Part shown: one piece after another, positions 1-5,128 of the stretch
Layout: every line of letters begins with the position of its first letter
Position numbering within the stretch: the stretch's first letter is position 1
Source: Bacteroidales bacterium
Lineage (GTDB): Bacteria > Bacteroidota > Bacteroidia > Bacteroidales > WCHB1-69
Assembly: GCA_016290715.1 (NCBI GenBank)
Contig: JAEEUY010000064.1
Span: 1 to 5,128, forward strand
Direction: 5' to 3'
Length of the DNA: 5,128 bases
The notes under the pieces: model-generated
What the model was told of the DNA's origin: nothing
The model's database searches: none
Seen by the model: the letters and a program-made list of their open reading frames with translations, nothing else
Made by a program: the position numbers and the translations under genes

Positions 1-142
1 ATGCTGCCACACCTCCGCTGACCGTTCCTAACAATATATCATTTTTCCCCGCAAAACCTTGTGGTGGCATGATATAAACGAACAATACCAGCACAACAAT
101 GACAATAATCAGGCGCACGAAATCTTTTCCAAAGTTCTTCAT
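1..142 (-). CDS. Small membrane protein, N-terminal part only (runs off the window)
   Basis: The reading frame opens with ATG at 142-140 and stays open to the window edge, giving 47 codons plus one base. The protein starts MKNFGKDFVR. A strongly hydrophobic stretch of Ile, Val and Leu follows at about residues 11-25, which fits a single N-terminal transmembrane helix or signal anchor. A short polar segment (GKND) comes next, and then a second apolar run starts (ILLGTVSGGVAA) that may be another helix. The start lies 2 nt after the valS stop (TAG at 147-145), so the gene is probably co-transcribed and perhaps translationally coupled to valS. No strong Shine-Dalgarno sequence is seen. The family is not recognised and most of the protein may be missing, so no function is assigned. 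The frame, start and tight spacing support a real gene. Confidence 0.6.
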   Translation of the reverse strand, partial: MKNFGKDFVRLIIVIVVLVLFVYIMPPQGFAGKNDILLGTVSGGVAA

Positions 143-144
143 TA

Positions 145-2778
145 CTATGACAAATTAGCGATTTGTTCCTTTAACAACTTGATTTTTTCTTCGGCATCCG
201 CTTGTTTTTTGCGTTCAACGGCCACCACTTGTTCGGGGGCATTGCTTACAAAACGCTCATTAGCAAGCTTTTTCAATACCGATTGCAAGAATTTCTCTGC
301 ATATTCCAAGTCAGCGTGTAGTTTTTTCAGTTCTTCTTCCACATTCATGTTTTGCATCACCGGAATCAAATACTCAATATTTTGTTCAATGAAGGAGCAG
401 GTACCGCCGACTTTTTCCGTAACATATTCTATTTTAGAAAGATTGCACAATTTTGTAATGACAGCATCCATTGCTTCGTCTGCCTCCCCTTGCTTCAATA
501 CCAGCAGTTCAAGCGGATTTTTTTGTGCGATATTCTTTTCAGCGCGAATACGACGGATATTTTCCACCACTTTTTGCGCGGTGGCAAAACGCACAAGAAT
601 ATCTGTTACATCCCCACGCTTATCCACCTGCGGCATTTGCGTTGCCATTATCGACTCATTTTCTCCCCTTTCACGCAAATTATGCCAAACTTCTTCGGTA
701 ATAAATGGCATAAACGGATGCAGCAACTGCATTAATCTTTCAAAAATGTCAACAATATCTTGGTATGTTTTCTCGTCAACAGGCTGTTGATAGGCCGGTT
801 TTACAATTTCAAGAAAATAAGCGCAGAAATCATCCCAAATCAATTTATATACAGCCATCAAAGCATCCGAAATGCGGAACTTGTCAAAATGGTCGTTAAT
901 TTCTGCCAAAGCTTCGTTGTAGCGGACATTAAACCATTGTATAGCTGTTTGTGAATGAAGTGGTTGCGGAATATTTTCGCTAATTTCCCATCCTTTAATC
1001 AAACGGAAAGCGTTCCAAATCTTGTTACTAAAGTTACGACCTTGTTCGCACAATGCCTCATCAAAAAGGAGGTCATTGCCTGCAGGAGAGCTGAGCAGCA
1101 TACCCAAGCGCACGCCATCTGCCCCAAACTTCTCCATCAACAGGATTGGGTCGGGCGAGTTACCCAACTGTTTCGACATTTTGCGGCGAAGTTTATCTCT
1201 CACTGTCCCCGTAAAATACACATGCTTAAATGGAACTCTACCATTCCATTCCAAACCAGCCATCACCATACGGGCCACCCAGAAAAAGATAATATCAGGG
1301 GCGGTAATCAGGGCACTCGTCGGATAATAATAGTTCACCTCCTCATTGTCCGGATGGCGAATGCCATCAAAGACAGCCATTGGCCACAACCAAGAAGAGA
1401 ACCAAGTGTCCAGAACATCTTCATCTTGTTGCAGATCATGGATGGTAAGATTCAAACCGGGAAATTTCTTCTTAGCGATTTCCAAAGCCTCTTCTTTCGT
1501 TTTGGCTACAACGAACTCTTTATTAGGCAAATAATAAGCCGGAATACGATGTCCCCACCACAACTGACGGCTAATACACCAATCCTTTACGTTCTCCATC
1601 CAGTAAGCATAGGTATTTTTGAATTTCTCCGGATAGAACCTAATGTCGTCATTCATCACCACCTCCAATGCAGGTTTAGCCATCTCCCCCATTTTGCAGA
1701 ACCATTGTACGGAAAGTTTCGGCTCAATCACCTCATTGGTTCTTTCAGAGAATCCCACTTTATTGGTATAGTCCTCTATTTTAACAAGATTCCCTGATTT
1801 TTCAAGCAAAGGAATGATCTCATCCCGCGCTTTGAAGCGATCGACACCCACCAAAAATTGGGCATTTTCGTTCAACGTGCCATTATCGTTAAAAATATTA
1901 ATCGTATCCAAATGGTGTTTTAACCCTAAGTTATAGTCATTGATATCGTGTGCGGGAGTGATTTTAAGTGCACCTGTACCAAATTCCCTATCCACATACT
2001 CATCAAAAATCAATGGTATAGAACGATTTACAAGTGGTACGATGGCTCTTTTTCCCTTCAAATGCTGAAAACGCTCATCTTCCGGATGCATACAAATCGC
2101 TGTATCTCCCAAGATAGTTTCAGGACGAGTGGTTGCTATTGTAACGAACTCATTATCTGCACCTTCAATTTTATAACGGACATAATATAATTTGGATTGC
2201 AGCTCTTTATAAACCACCTCCTCATCAGAAACTGCCGTCAGGGCTTTCGGGTCCCAATTCACCATGCGTACCCCACGATAGATTTTCCCTTTGTTATATA
2301 AATCCACAAAAACATCGATGACTGCCTCCGACATTTCAGGGTCCATTGTAAACTTGGTCCTATCCCAATCGCAGGAAGCCCCTAATTTACGGAGTTGCTT
2401 CAAGATGATGCCGCCATATTTTTCTTTCCATTCCCATGCATATTTCAAGAACTCTTCACGCGACAAAGAACGCTTGTCAATTCCACGTTCTTTCAACATG
2501 GCCACCACTTTGGCTTCTGTTGCAATAGATGCGTGATCCGTACCAGGGACCCACAAGGCATTAAAGCCCATCATTCTTGCCCTTCTAATCAATATGTCTT
2601 GAATAGTATTGTTGAGCATGTGCCCCATGTGCAAGATTCCTGTAACATTTGGTGGAGGAATCACGATAGTGTAAGAGGGTTTTTGATTTGGTTTGGATGC
2701 GAACAATTTATGTTCCATCCAAAATGCATACCATTTATCTTCAATCAGTTGCGGTTCGTACTTAGTTGCAATGTCCAT
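145..2778 (-). CDS. valS: Valyl-tRNA synthetase (class I, complete, 877 aa)
   Basis: ValS is the cytoplasmic enzyme that joins valine to tRNA-Val with ATP and hydrolyses mischarged threonine. Numbering is from the ATG at 2778. The class I HIGH signature appears as HMGH at 50-53, preceded by PPPNVTG. The editing (CP1) domain carries ATTRPET at about 215-221 and GTGALKITPAHD at about 267-278. WCISRQLWWGHRIPA (about 400-414) and DVLDTWFSS (about 454-462) belong to the Rossmann catalytic core. The second class I signature is KMSKQ at 533-537. An anticodon-binding helical domain follows at about 610-760, and the last 60 or so residues form the Lys/Glu-rich C-terminal coiled coil typical of ValS. 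The length is normal. The frame can be extended to a TTG at 2808, but that codon sits inside the likely -7 promoter box, and the family start resembles MDIATKYEPQ, so the ATG at 2778 is preferred. It ends with TAG at 147-145, next to a small membrane gene. Confidence 0.97.
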   Translation of the reverse strand: MDIATKYEPQLIEDKWYAFWMEHKLFASKPNQKPSYTIVIPPPNVTGILHMGHMLNNTIQDILIRRARMMGFNALWVPGTDHASIATEAKVVAMLKERGIDKRSLSREEFLKYAWEWKEKYGGIILKQLRKLGASCDWDRTKFTMDPEMSEAVIDVFVDLYNKGKIYRGVRMVNWDPKALTAVSDEEVVYKELQSKLYYVRYKIEGADNEFVTIATTRPETILGDTAICMHPEDERFQHLKGKRAIVPLVNRSIPLIFDEYVDREFGTGALKITPAHDINDYNLGLKHHLDTINIFNDNGTLNENAQFLVGVDRFKARDEIIPLLEKSGNLVKIEDYTNKVGFSERTNEVIEPKLSVQWFCKMGEMAKPALEVVMNDDIRFYPEKFKNTYAYWMENVKDWCISRQLWWGHRIPAYYLPNKEFVVAKTKEEALEIAKKKFPGLNLTIHDLQQDEDVLDTWFSSWLWPMAVFDGIRHPDNEEVNYYYPTSALITAPDIIFFWVARMVMAGLEWNGRVPFKHVYFTGTVRDKLRRKMSKQLGNSPDPILLMEKFGADGVRLGMLLSSPAGNDLLFDEALCEQGRNFSNKIWNAFRLIKGWEISENIPQPLHSQTAIQWFNVRYNEALAEINDHFDKFRISDALMAVYKLIWDDFCAYFLEIVKPAYQQPVDEKTYQDIVDIFERLMQLLHPFMPFITEEVWHNLRERGENESIMATQMPQVDKRGDVTDILVRFATAQKVVENIRRIRAEKNIAQKNPLELLVLKQGEADEAMDAVITKLCNLSKIEYVTEKVGGTCSFIEQNIEYLIPVMQNMNVEEELKKLHADLEYAEKFLQSVLKKLANERFVSNAPEQVVAVERKKQADAEEKIKLLKEQIANLS

Positions 2779-2805
2779 AATATAGGTAATATAATTAACA
2801 AGCGG

Positions 2806-2813
2806 CAAAGTTA
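2806..2813 (-). promoter_or_regulatory. Promoter -7 box for valS
   Basis: On the minus strand this reads TAACTTTG, a perfect match to the Bacteroidota -7 consensus TAnnTTTG. It lies 27 nt upstream of the valS ATG at 2778, which predicts a short leader of roughly 20 nt. The -33 element is weak: only a TTTA-like sequence is present at about the right distance. The position just downstream of an intrinsic terminator fits an independent valS transcription unit. Confidence 0.6.
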
Positions 2814-2854
2814 CTAATTTTTATGATTCATTATAAATTCGCCTAAAAAAGTTA

Positions 2855-2879
2855 TAAAAAAAGCTGACCGAAGCCAGCT
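2855..2879 (-). terminator. Intrinsic terminator of the secreted-protein transcript
   Basis: In minus-strand RNA, AGCUGGC and GUCAGCU (2879-2873 and 2868-2862) form a 7-bp stem with one G-U pair, closed by a UUCG tetraloop at 2872-2869. A run of U follows immediately. A stable stem, UUCG loop and U-tract together are the classic rho-independent pattern. It lies about 100 nt after the stop codon of the secreted protein and upstream of the valS promoter, so it should separate the two units. Confidence 0.8.
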
Positions 2880-2915
2880 AATCTCATATTTACAGATCAT
2901 TTATGCATACCAATG

Positions 2916-2958
2916 CGTATGGGCTGAAAAATGGATTCCCCACTCTTCAGCCCACACA
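2916..2958 (-). other. Long 3'-UTR hairpin (19-bp stem, 5-nt loop)
   Basis: The arms at 2958-2940 and 2934-2916 pair over 19 consecutive positions in minus-strand RNA, with four G-U wobbles and a GGAAU loop. The core is the perfect 8-bp repeat GGGCTGAA / TTCAGCCC. The wobbles make pairing better in the minus-strand transcript than on the opposite strand, which suits an RNA element made with the upstream gene. No U-tract follows, so it is not itself a standard terminator. It starts 23 nt after the stop codon, and the true terminator comes later. A 3'-end stabiliser or processing site is possible. Confidence 0.55.
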
Positions 2959-2981
2959 TAACCATGTTATGAAAAAGATAT

Positions 2982-4433
2982 TTAGCGTTTGATCATTTTG
3001 GCAGTTTTAGCACCTTGTTGAATGATGTACATACCTGCCGGAAGATCATTAACAGAAATCACAGTAAGTGTTTCGGTAGCAATCACACAATAAACCACAG
3101 CCCCCATCGCATTGTAAATCACCACAGGCTGACCGATTTCCGTTTCGCAGTTCACTGCCGACTGGCATGGGTTCGGATAAATTTTGAACGTCGTATTAGA
3201 AACTTCATAGTCAGCTACACTATTTGGTCTCCAACCATTAAGTACGCAGACACCGTCCAAGTCGAAACCACTGGTATTATGATCCGTTGGATAAGGATCG
3301 TTGATAATATGACCACGGCTGTCTCGGGTAGCATATCTTGGATTTACGGAACCGACCACATCCACAACACGAACATGGGTAATATTATTCACATCGATAG
3401 CCGGATCATCTGCTATTTCCTCCAAATCGAATGGCGTACCCCATCCGGCAGCATATTTACCAGCCAAATTATAAATCAGCGTAGCATCCACACTGCCTCC
3501 ATCGAGCACTTGCACATCGGTTGGTGTATTAGAGATAGAGGGGAAACGGACATAGTTCACACCATCGGAACTTACCTCTACGAAAGCAAGTTCAAGGAAA
3601 GTGTTGTTGAGTGCGTTTTCAAAGACAGCGAAATCGTAACCATCACCATTTTGGATGGGAATGTCAAAAGTGAGCACGGCAGTACCGCCATCACCTAAAC
3701 TTACTACAGCTGCTGTATTTGCAGAAGCAGGGCCAACAGCGTCATCTTCAGAACCAAAAGCAACAATTCCGCCAGGAGCAGCAATATTTCTCGGACCTCT
3801 TTCAATAGTGCAGGCAGTAGCCCACCCGAGAATAGCAGGATCATCGTAATGGATAGCTTGGCAGCCTTCAGAAAGAACAACACCATCAAACGTATCCTCA
3901 CTCGGTCCCACCTCATTCGGATTAACAGCTGGAACAATGGGCGTACTCCAGGTGATAGTAGTCCAGTCAGAAGACATTTCCGCGCATGCGTATCCTCCTA
4001 TCTTGATGAAGTCGTTGTTATGGATCGCATCGCCTGCCATATTCGATTGACCCATCATCCCATTGATGCTGTGCATCGGCACGTCGTAGTCGTCATCGCC
4101 CCATTCTGCATCCGGATTCGGGCACATCGTCAAATCATACTCCCCATCCACGTATGTGATGTTGGTAGGTGCTGCACCCACTACCGTCAAACGGCTGTCG
4201 GCTTCAGCAATAGCGCTCAAAGCGTCAAAAACGGTGGCATCGCCGTCGAAACGGTAACCCCATGCAAAAGCGGCCGCCGTATTGCTGCACCATGTGATAG
4301 CCACCACCACTTCGTTTGAACCTTCGCCTACCCAGTATGTAACCTCATCGGCAGAGATGGTTGCATCGTTCTGGGCGTTCACTGCACTTAACAAAGTGCA
4401 GAAAATAGTCAAAAACAATAGAATTTTTTTCAT
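2982..4433 (-). CDS. Secreted T9SS-sorted protein under a cobalamin riboswitch; candidate corrinoid-handling surface protein
   Basis: The 483-aa protein starts MKKILLFLTIF and has a Sec signal peptide of about 20 residues with likely cleavage after AVNA. There is no lipobox cysteine, so it is not a lipoprotein. An N-terminal domain at about 25-170 contains YWVGEGSNE, AWGYRFDGDATVFDALSAIA and a paired DFIKIGGYAC / TTITWSTPIVP region. A second domain at about 193-400 looks like an extracellular beta-sandwich, with GYDFAVFENAL, ELAFVEVSSDGVNYVRFP and VRVVDVVGS. Residues 412-483 are a T9SS type A sorting domain (FKIYPNPCQS, DLPAGMYII, final KMIKR), so export across the outer membrane, with attachment or release, is expected. 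The mature part has nine cysteines. The ATG at 4433 has no Shine-Dalgarno, as is usual in this phylum. The upstream B12 riboswitch suggests repression when cobalamin is plentiful. Cobalamin binding is inference, and the middle domain is only recalled from surface proteins near B12-uptake genes. The coding region and secretion signals are secure. Confidence 0.93.
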   Translation of the reverse strand: MKKILLFLTIFCTLLSAVNAQNDATISADEVTYWVGEGSNEVVVAITWCSNTAAAFAWGYRFDGDATVFDALSAIAEADSRLTVVGAAPTNITYVDGEYDLTMCPNPDAEWGDDDYDVPMHSINGMMGQSNMAGDAIHNNDFIKIGGYACAEMSSDWTTITWSTPIVPAVNPNEVGPSEDTFDGVVLSEGCQAIHYDDPAILGWATACTIERGPRNIAAPGGIVAFGSEDDAVGPASANTAAVVSLGDGGTAVLTFDIPIQNGDGYDFAVFENALNNTFLELAFVEVSSDGVNYVRFPSISNTPTDVQVLDGGSVDATLIYNLAGKYAAGWGTPFDLEEIADDPAIDVNNITHVRVVDVVGSVNPRYATRDSRGHIINDPYPTDHNTSGFDLDGVCVLNGWRPNSVADYEVSNTTFKIYPNPCQSAVNCETEIGQPVVIYNAMGAVVYCVIATETLTVISVNDLPAGMYIIQQGAKTAKMIKR

Positions 4434-4444
4434 AGGATTTGATT

Positions 4445-4558
4445 TTAGTTAAAAATATAAAAGTTTACTTGAAAACAGCGCAAGAGGGAGGAGAATTTTT
4501 CTCTCGAAATTGGATTTTCCTTCCATTGTTGTTGGGACATGAATATTTGTTTCTTCAT
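4445..4558 (-). CDS. Possible 37-aa upstream ORF in the riboswitch leader
   Basis: An ATG at 4558-4556 opens a frame that ends at TAA 4447-4445, only 11 nt before the start of the secreted protein. The predicted peptide begins MKKQIFMSQQQWKENP and ends FYIFN. It has no signal peptide, membrane segment or known motif. Its start is 10 nt after the P5-like hairpin, with AAGG close upstream. The position between a riboswitch and the regulated gene would suit a leader peptide, with translation coupled to the main gene across the 11-nt gap. An ORF of this length can easily arise by chance, and no homolog is recognised, so this is a weak call. Confidence 0.22.
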   Translation of the reverse strand: MKKQIFMSQQQWKENPISREKFSSLLRCFQVNFYIFN

Positions 4559-4568
4559 TGCCTTATAT

Positions 4569-4583
4569 ACAGGATATACCTGT
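4569..4583 (-). promoter_or_regulatory. Hairpin that copies the riboswitch P5 stem sequence
   Basis: In minus-strand RNA this is ACAGG-UAUAU-CCUGU, a 5-bp stem. The riboswitch P5 hairpin at 4833-4817 is ACAGG-UGUGAAU-CCUGU. The two share ACAGGU and AUCCUGU exactly and differ only in the middle of the loop. Each arm of one hairpin could therefore pair with the opposite arm of the other, giving mutually exclusive structures. A role in switching is inference. Confidence 0.35.
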
Positions 4584-4710
4584 GGATTAAATGTTAACCG
4601 CACAAAGCGGAATCAGTTAAGGAAAAACAACGGAAGAAACCACCCACGAAAAATGCGATGACGTATTTTCACGAAAGCCTAACTCCCGAAGCTTTTCACT
4701 ATGATTAGAT

Positions 4711-4880
4711 GGCAGGTTTTCTGGCTCGTTTCTCTTCAGAAGTCTTCCCATCGAATTGAACGACAGTGACATCAGGATTCTGAAGAAGGATTGAAACTCA
4801 CAGCAGCGGGTACTGCACAGGATTCACACCTGTTTCCCTCTCGGAATTTGCACAGCAAATTCCTCACCATGAAATCGGTG
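4711..4880 (-). ncRNA. Cobalamin (vitamin B12) riboswitch aptamer
   Basis: The minus strand carries the conserved cobalamin aptamer elements in order. First comes GGUG near 4868-4865, then a 9-bp hairpin GGAAUUUGC / GCAAAUUCC (4863-4843). GGGAAA follows at 4838-4833, then P5 with loop UGUGAAU (4833-4817) and the B12-box core UACCCGCUGCUGUGA (4812-4798). CACUG is at 4768-4764 and GGGAAG at 4749-4744. An 8-bp pairing closes the peripheral arm (4785-4778 with 4741-4734). The 3' signature GAGCCAGAAAACCUGCC ends at 4711. The conserved parts are intact and there is a full peripheral domain, so it should be functional. By precedent, cobalamin binding lowers expression of the downstream gene. The first gene downstream is the T9SS-sorted secreted protein, 277 nt away. 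Confidence 0.95.
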
Positions 4881-4881
4881 G

Positions 4882-4889
4882 CAAAAATA
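4882..4889 (-). promoter_or_regulatory. Promoter -7 box for the riboswitch transcript
   Basis: On the minus strand this reads TATTTTTG, which fits the Bacteroidota consensus TAnnTTTG. Transcription would begin a few bases downstream, at about 4876, right at the 5' end of the aptamer. No convincing -33 TTTG is present at the usual spacing; upstream DNA is AT-rich with A/T tracts. The position relative to the riboswitch is the main support. Confidence 0.5.
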
Positions 4890-5019
4890 CAACTTTAAAT
4901 TGAAATTATTCTTTTTTCTTGTTTTTTTTCTATTGCTGTCCGCTAAAAATTTTATACCCACAGGTAATATACTGAGATTAAGGTATTTACATATAAATCG
5001 TAAAATATGGGCTTGATAT
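4890..5019. other. AT-rich intergenic stretch without a recognisable gene
   Basis: The sequence is rich in A and T tracts and has no supported coding region on either strand. It presumably holds the upstream part of the promoter for the riboswitch transcript. A minus-strand open frame of 94 codons crosses it, but that frame overlaps the riboswitch and is rejected. Nothing else is seen here. Confidence 0.6.
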
Positions 5020-5046
5020 AGGTGACTGAGCTTGTCGAAGCCACCT
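5020..5046. repeat. Short hairpin repeat resembling a dispersed bacterial intergenic repeat
   Basis: The outer arms AGGTG and CACCT and the inner arms GCTT and AAGC form a 9-bp stem with a GTCG loop and a 5-nt bulge (ACTGA) on one side. From memory, the minus-strand core CTTCGACAAGCTCAGT matches a short sequence scattered between genes in many bacterial genomes, including Bacteroidota. Only one copy lies in this window, so repetition cannot be shown here. Confidence 0.5.
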
Positions 5047-5059
5047 ATTTTTATTCTTT

Positions 5060-5110
5060 CTTCTTTTCTTTGTCTTGACACAAAAAAAAGAAGCAAAAGA
5101 AAAGTCAAGG
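5060..5110. repeat. Purine/pyrimidine-biased inverted-repeat block at the window edge
   Basis: CTTGAC at 5074-5079 and GTCAAG at 5104-5109 form a 6-bp inverted repeat around an A-rich spacer. A second pair, CTTTTCTTT upstream and AAAGAAAAG inside the spacer, interleaves with it. The element begins shortly after the hairpin repeat at 5020-5046, and the two often occur together, as far as I recall, in Bacteroidota intergenic DNA. It may continue past the window end. Confidence 0.4.
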
Positions 5111-5128
5111 CTGTGCTGAAAAAAACTA

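Larger units (their letters stand above)
4434..4710 (-). promoter_or_regulatory. Long leader between riboswitch aptamer and start codon (probable expression platform)
   Basis: This stretch of 277 nt separates the aptamer from the ATG of the secreted protein. No hairpin with a clear U-tract is visible, so simple transcription attenuation is not obvious and translational control is more likely. In minus-strand RNA it offers three structures: an 8-bp stem CGUGAAAA / UUUUCGUG (4673-4666 with 4652-4645, two G-U pairs), a CCGC / GCGG stem at 4610-4598, and the P5-like hairpin at 4583-4569. No exact TAnnTTTG box was found inside it. It holds a possible 37-codon ORF, listed separately. Confidence 0.5.

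Noticed and set aside
1168..1182. KMSKQ instead of KMSKS in ValS as a possible defect
   Set aside because: The catalytically important Lys-Met-Ser-Lys is kept, and I recall the final Gln as usual in Bacteroidota ValS. All other motifs are intact.
955..1797. 280-codon plus-strand open frame opposite valS
   Set aside because: It lies wholly antisense to the conserved catalytic region of valS. Its protein shows no motif and it is a mirror of valS codon usage.
3015..3698. 227-codon plus-strand open frame opposite the secreted protein
   Set aside because: It is antisense to well-patterned domains of the secreted gene and has no plausible family features.
4481..4495. CCUCC-rich (anti-Shine-Dalgarno-like) segment in leader RNA as a ribosome or start-site sequestering element
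   Set aside because: No Shine-Dalgarno precedes the secreted gene's start for it to mask, and the short pyrimidine run can arise by chance.
4613..4672. GTG-initiated 20-codon frame in the leader, with a GGGAG about 10 nt upstream
   Set aside because: It is very short, uses a rare start, and has no support beyond a purine-rich sequence in a phylum that seldom uses Shine-Dalgarno signals.
4824..5108. 94-codon minus-strand open frame starting MTFLLLLFF
   Set aside because: It runs through the repeat block, the AT-rich stretch and the riboswitch aptamer. Its composition follows the repeats and it has no recognisable domain.
1..5128. CRISPR array, tRNA, rRNA or insertion-sequence genes
   Set aside because: No regularly spaced direct repeats, cloverleaf sequence, rRNA signature or transposase frame was seen on either strand.

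Overview
The window looks like a chromosomal segment from a member of the Bacteroidota, probably order Bacteroidales. Four things point there. A secreted protein ends in a type IX secretion system (T9SS) type A sorting domain. The promoters match the Bacteroidota -7 consensus TAnnTTTG. The start codons lack clear Shine-Dalgarno sequences. The valyl-tRNA synthetase reads like Bacteroidales ValS. Every supported gene and signal lies on the minus strand, so the transcriptional order runs from high to low coordinates.

Layout in transcription order. (1) 5128-4890: AT-rich non-coding DNA with two inverted-repeat blocks that look like Bacteroidota dispersed intergenic repeats. (2) 4889-4711: a -7 box followed directly by a complete cobalamin (vitamin B12) riboswitch aptamer. 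(3) 4710-4434: a long untranslated leader of 277 nt. It contains a hairpin that reuses the sequence of the riboswitch P5 stem, and just after it a possible 37-codon upstream ORF. (4) 4433-2982: a 483-aa secreted protein with a signal peptide, two extracellular domains and a T9SS sorting tail. (5) 2981-2779: a strong 19-bp hairpin soon after the stop, an intrinsic terminator, then the valS promoter. (6) 2778-145: valS, essentially complete. (7) 142-1: the start of a small membrane protein, 2 nt after valS and cut by the window edge.

Two transcription units are suggested. One is B12-repressed and delivers a T9SS-exported surface or released protein, which makes that protein a good candidate for capture or handling of corrinoids outside the cell. 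The other is a housekeeping unit, valS plus the membrane protein. The most interesting part is the riboswitch, leader and secreted protein together. The link to B12 rests on the riboswitch and on order; cobalamin binding by the protein is inference.
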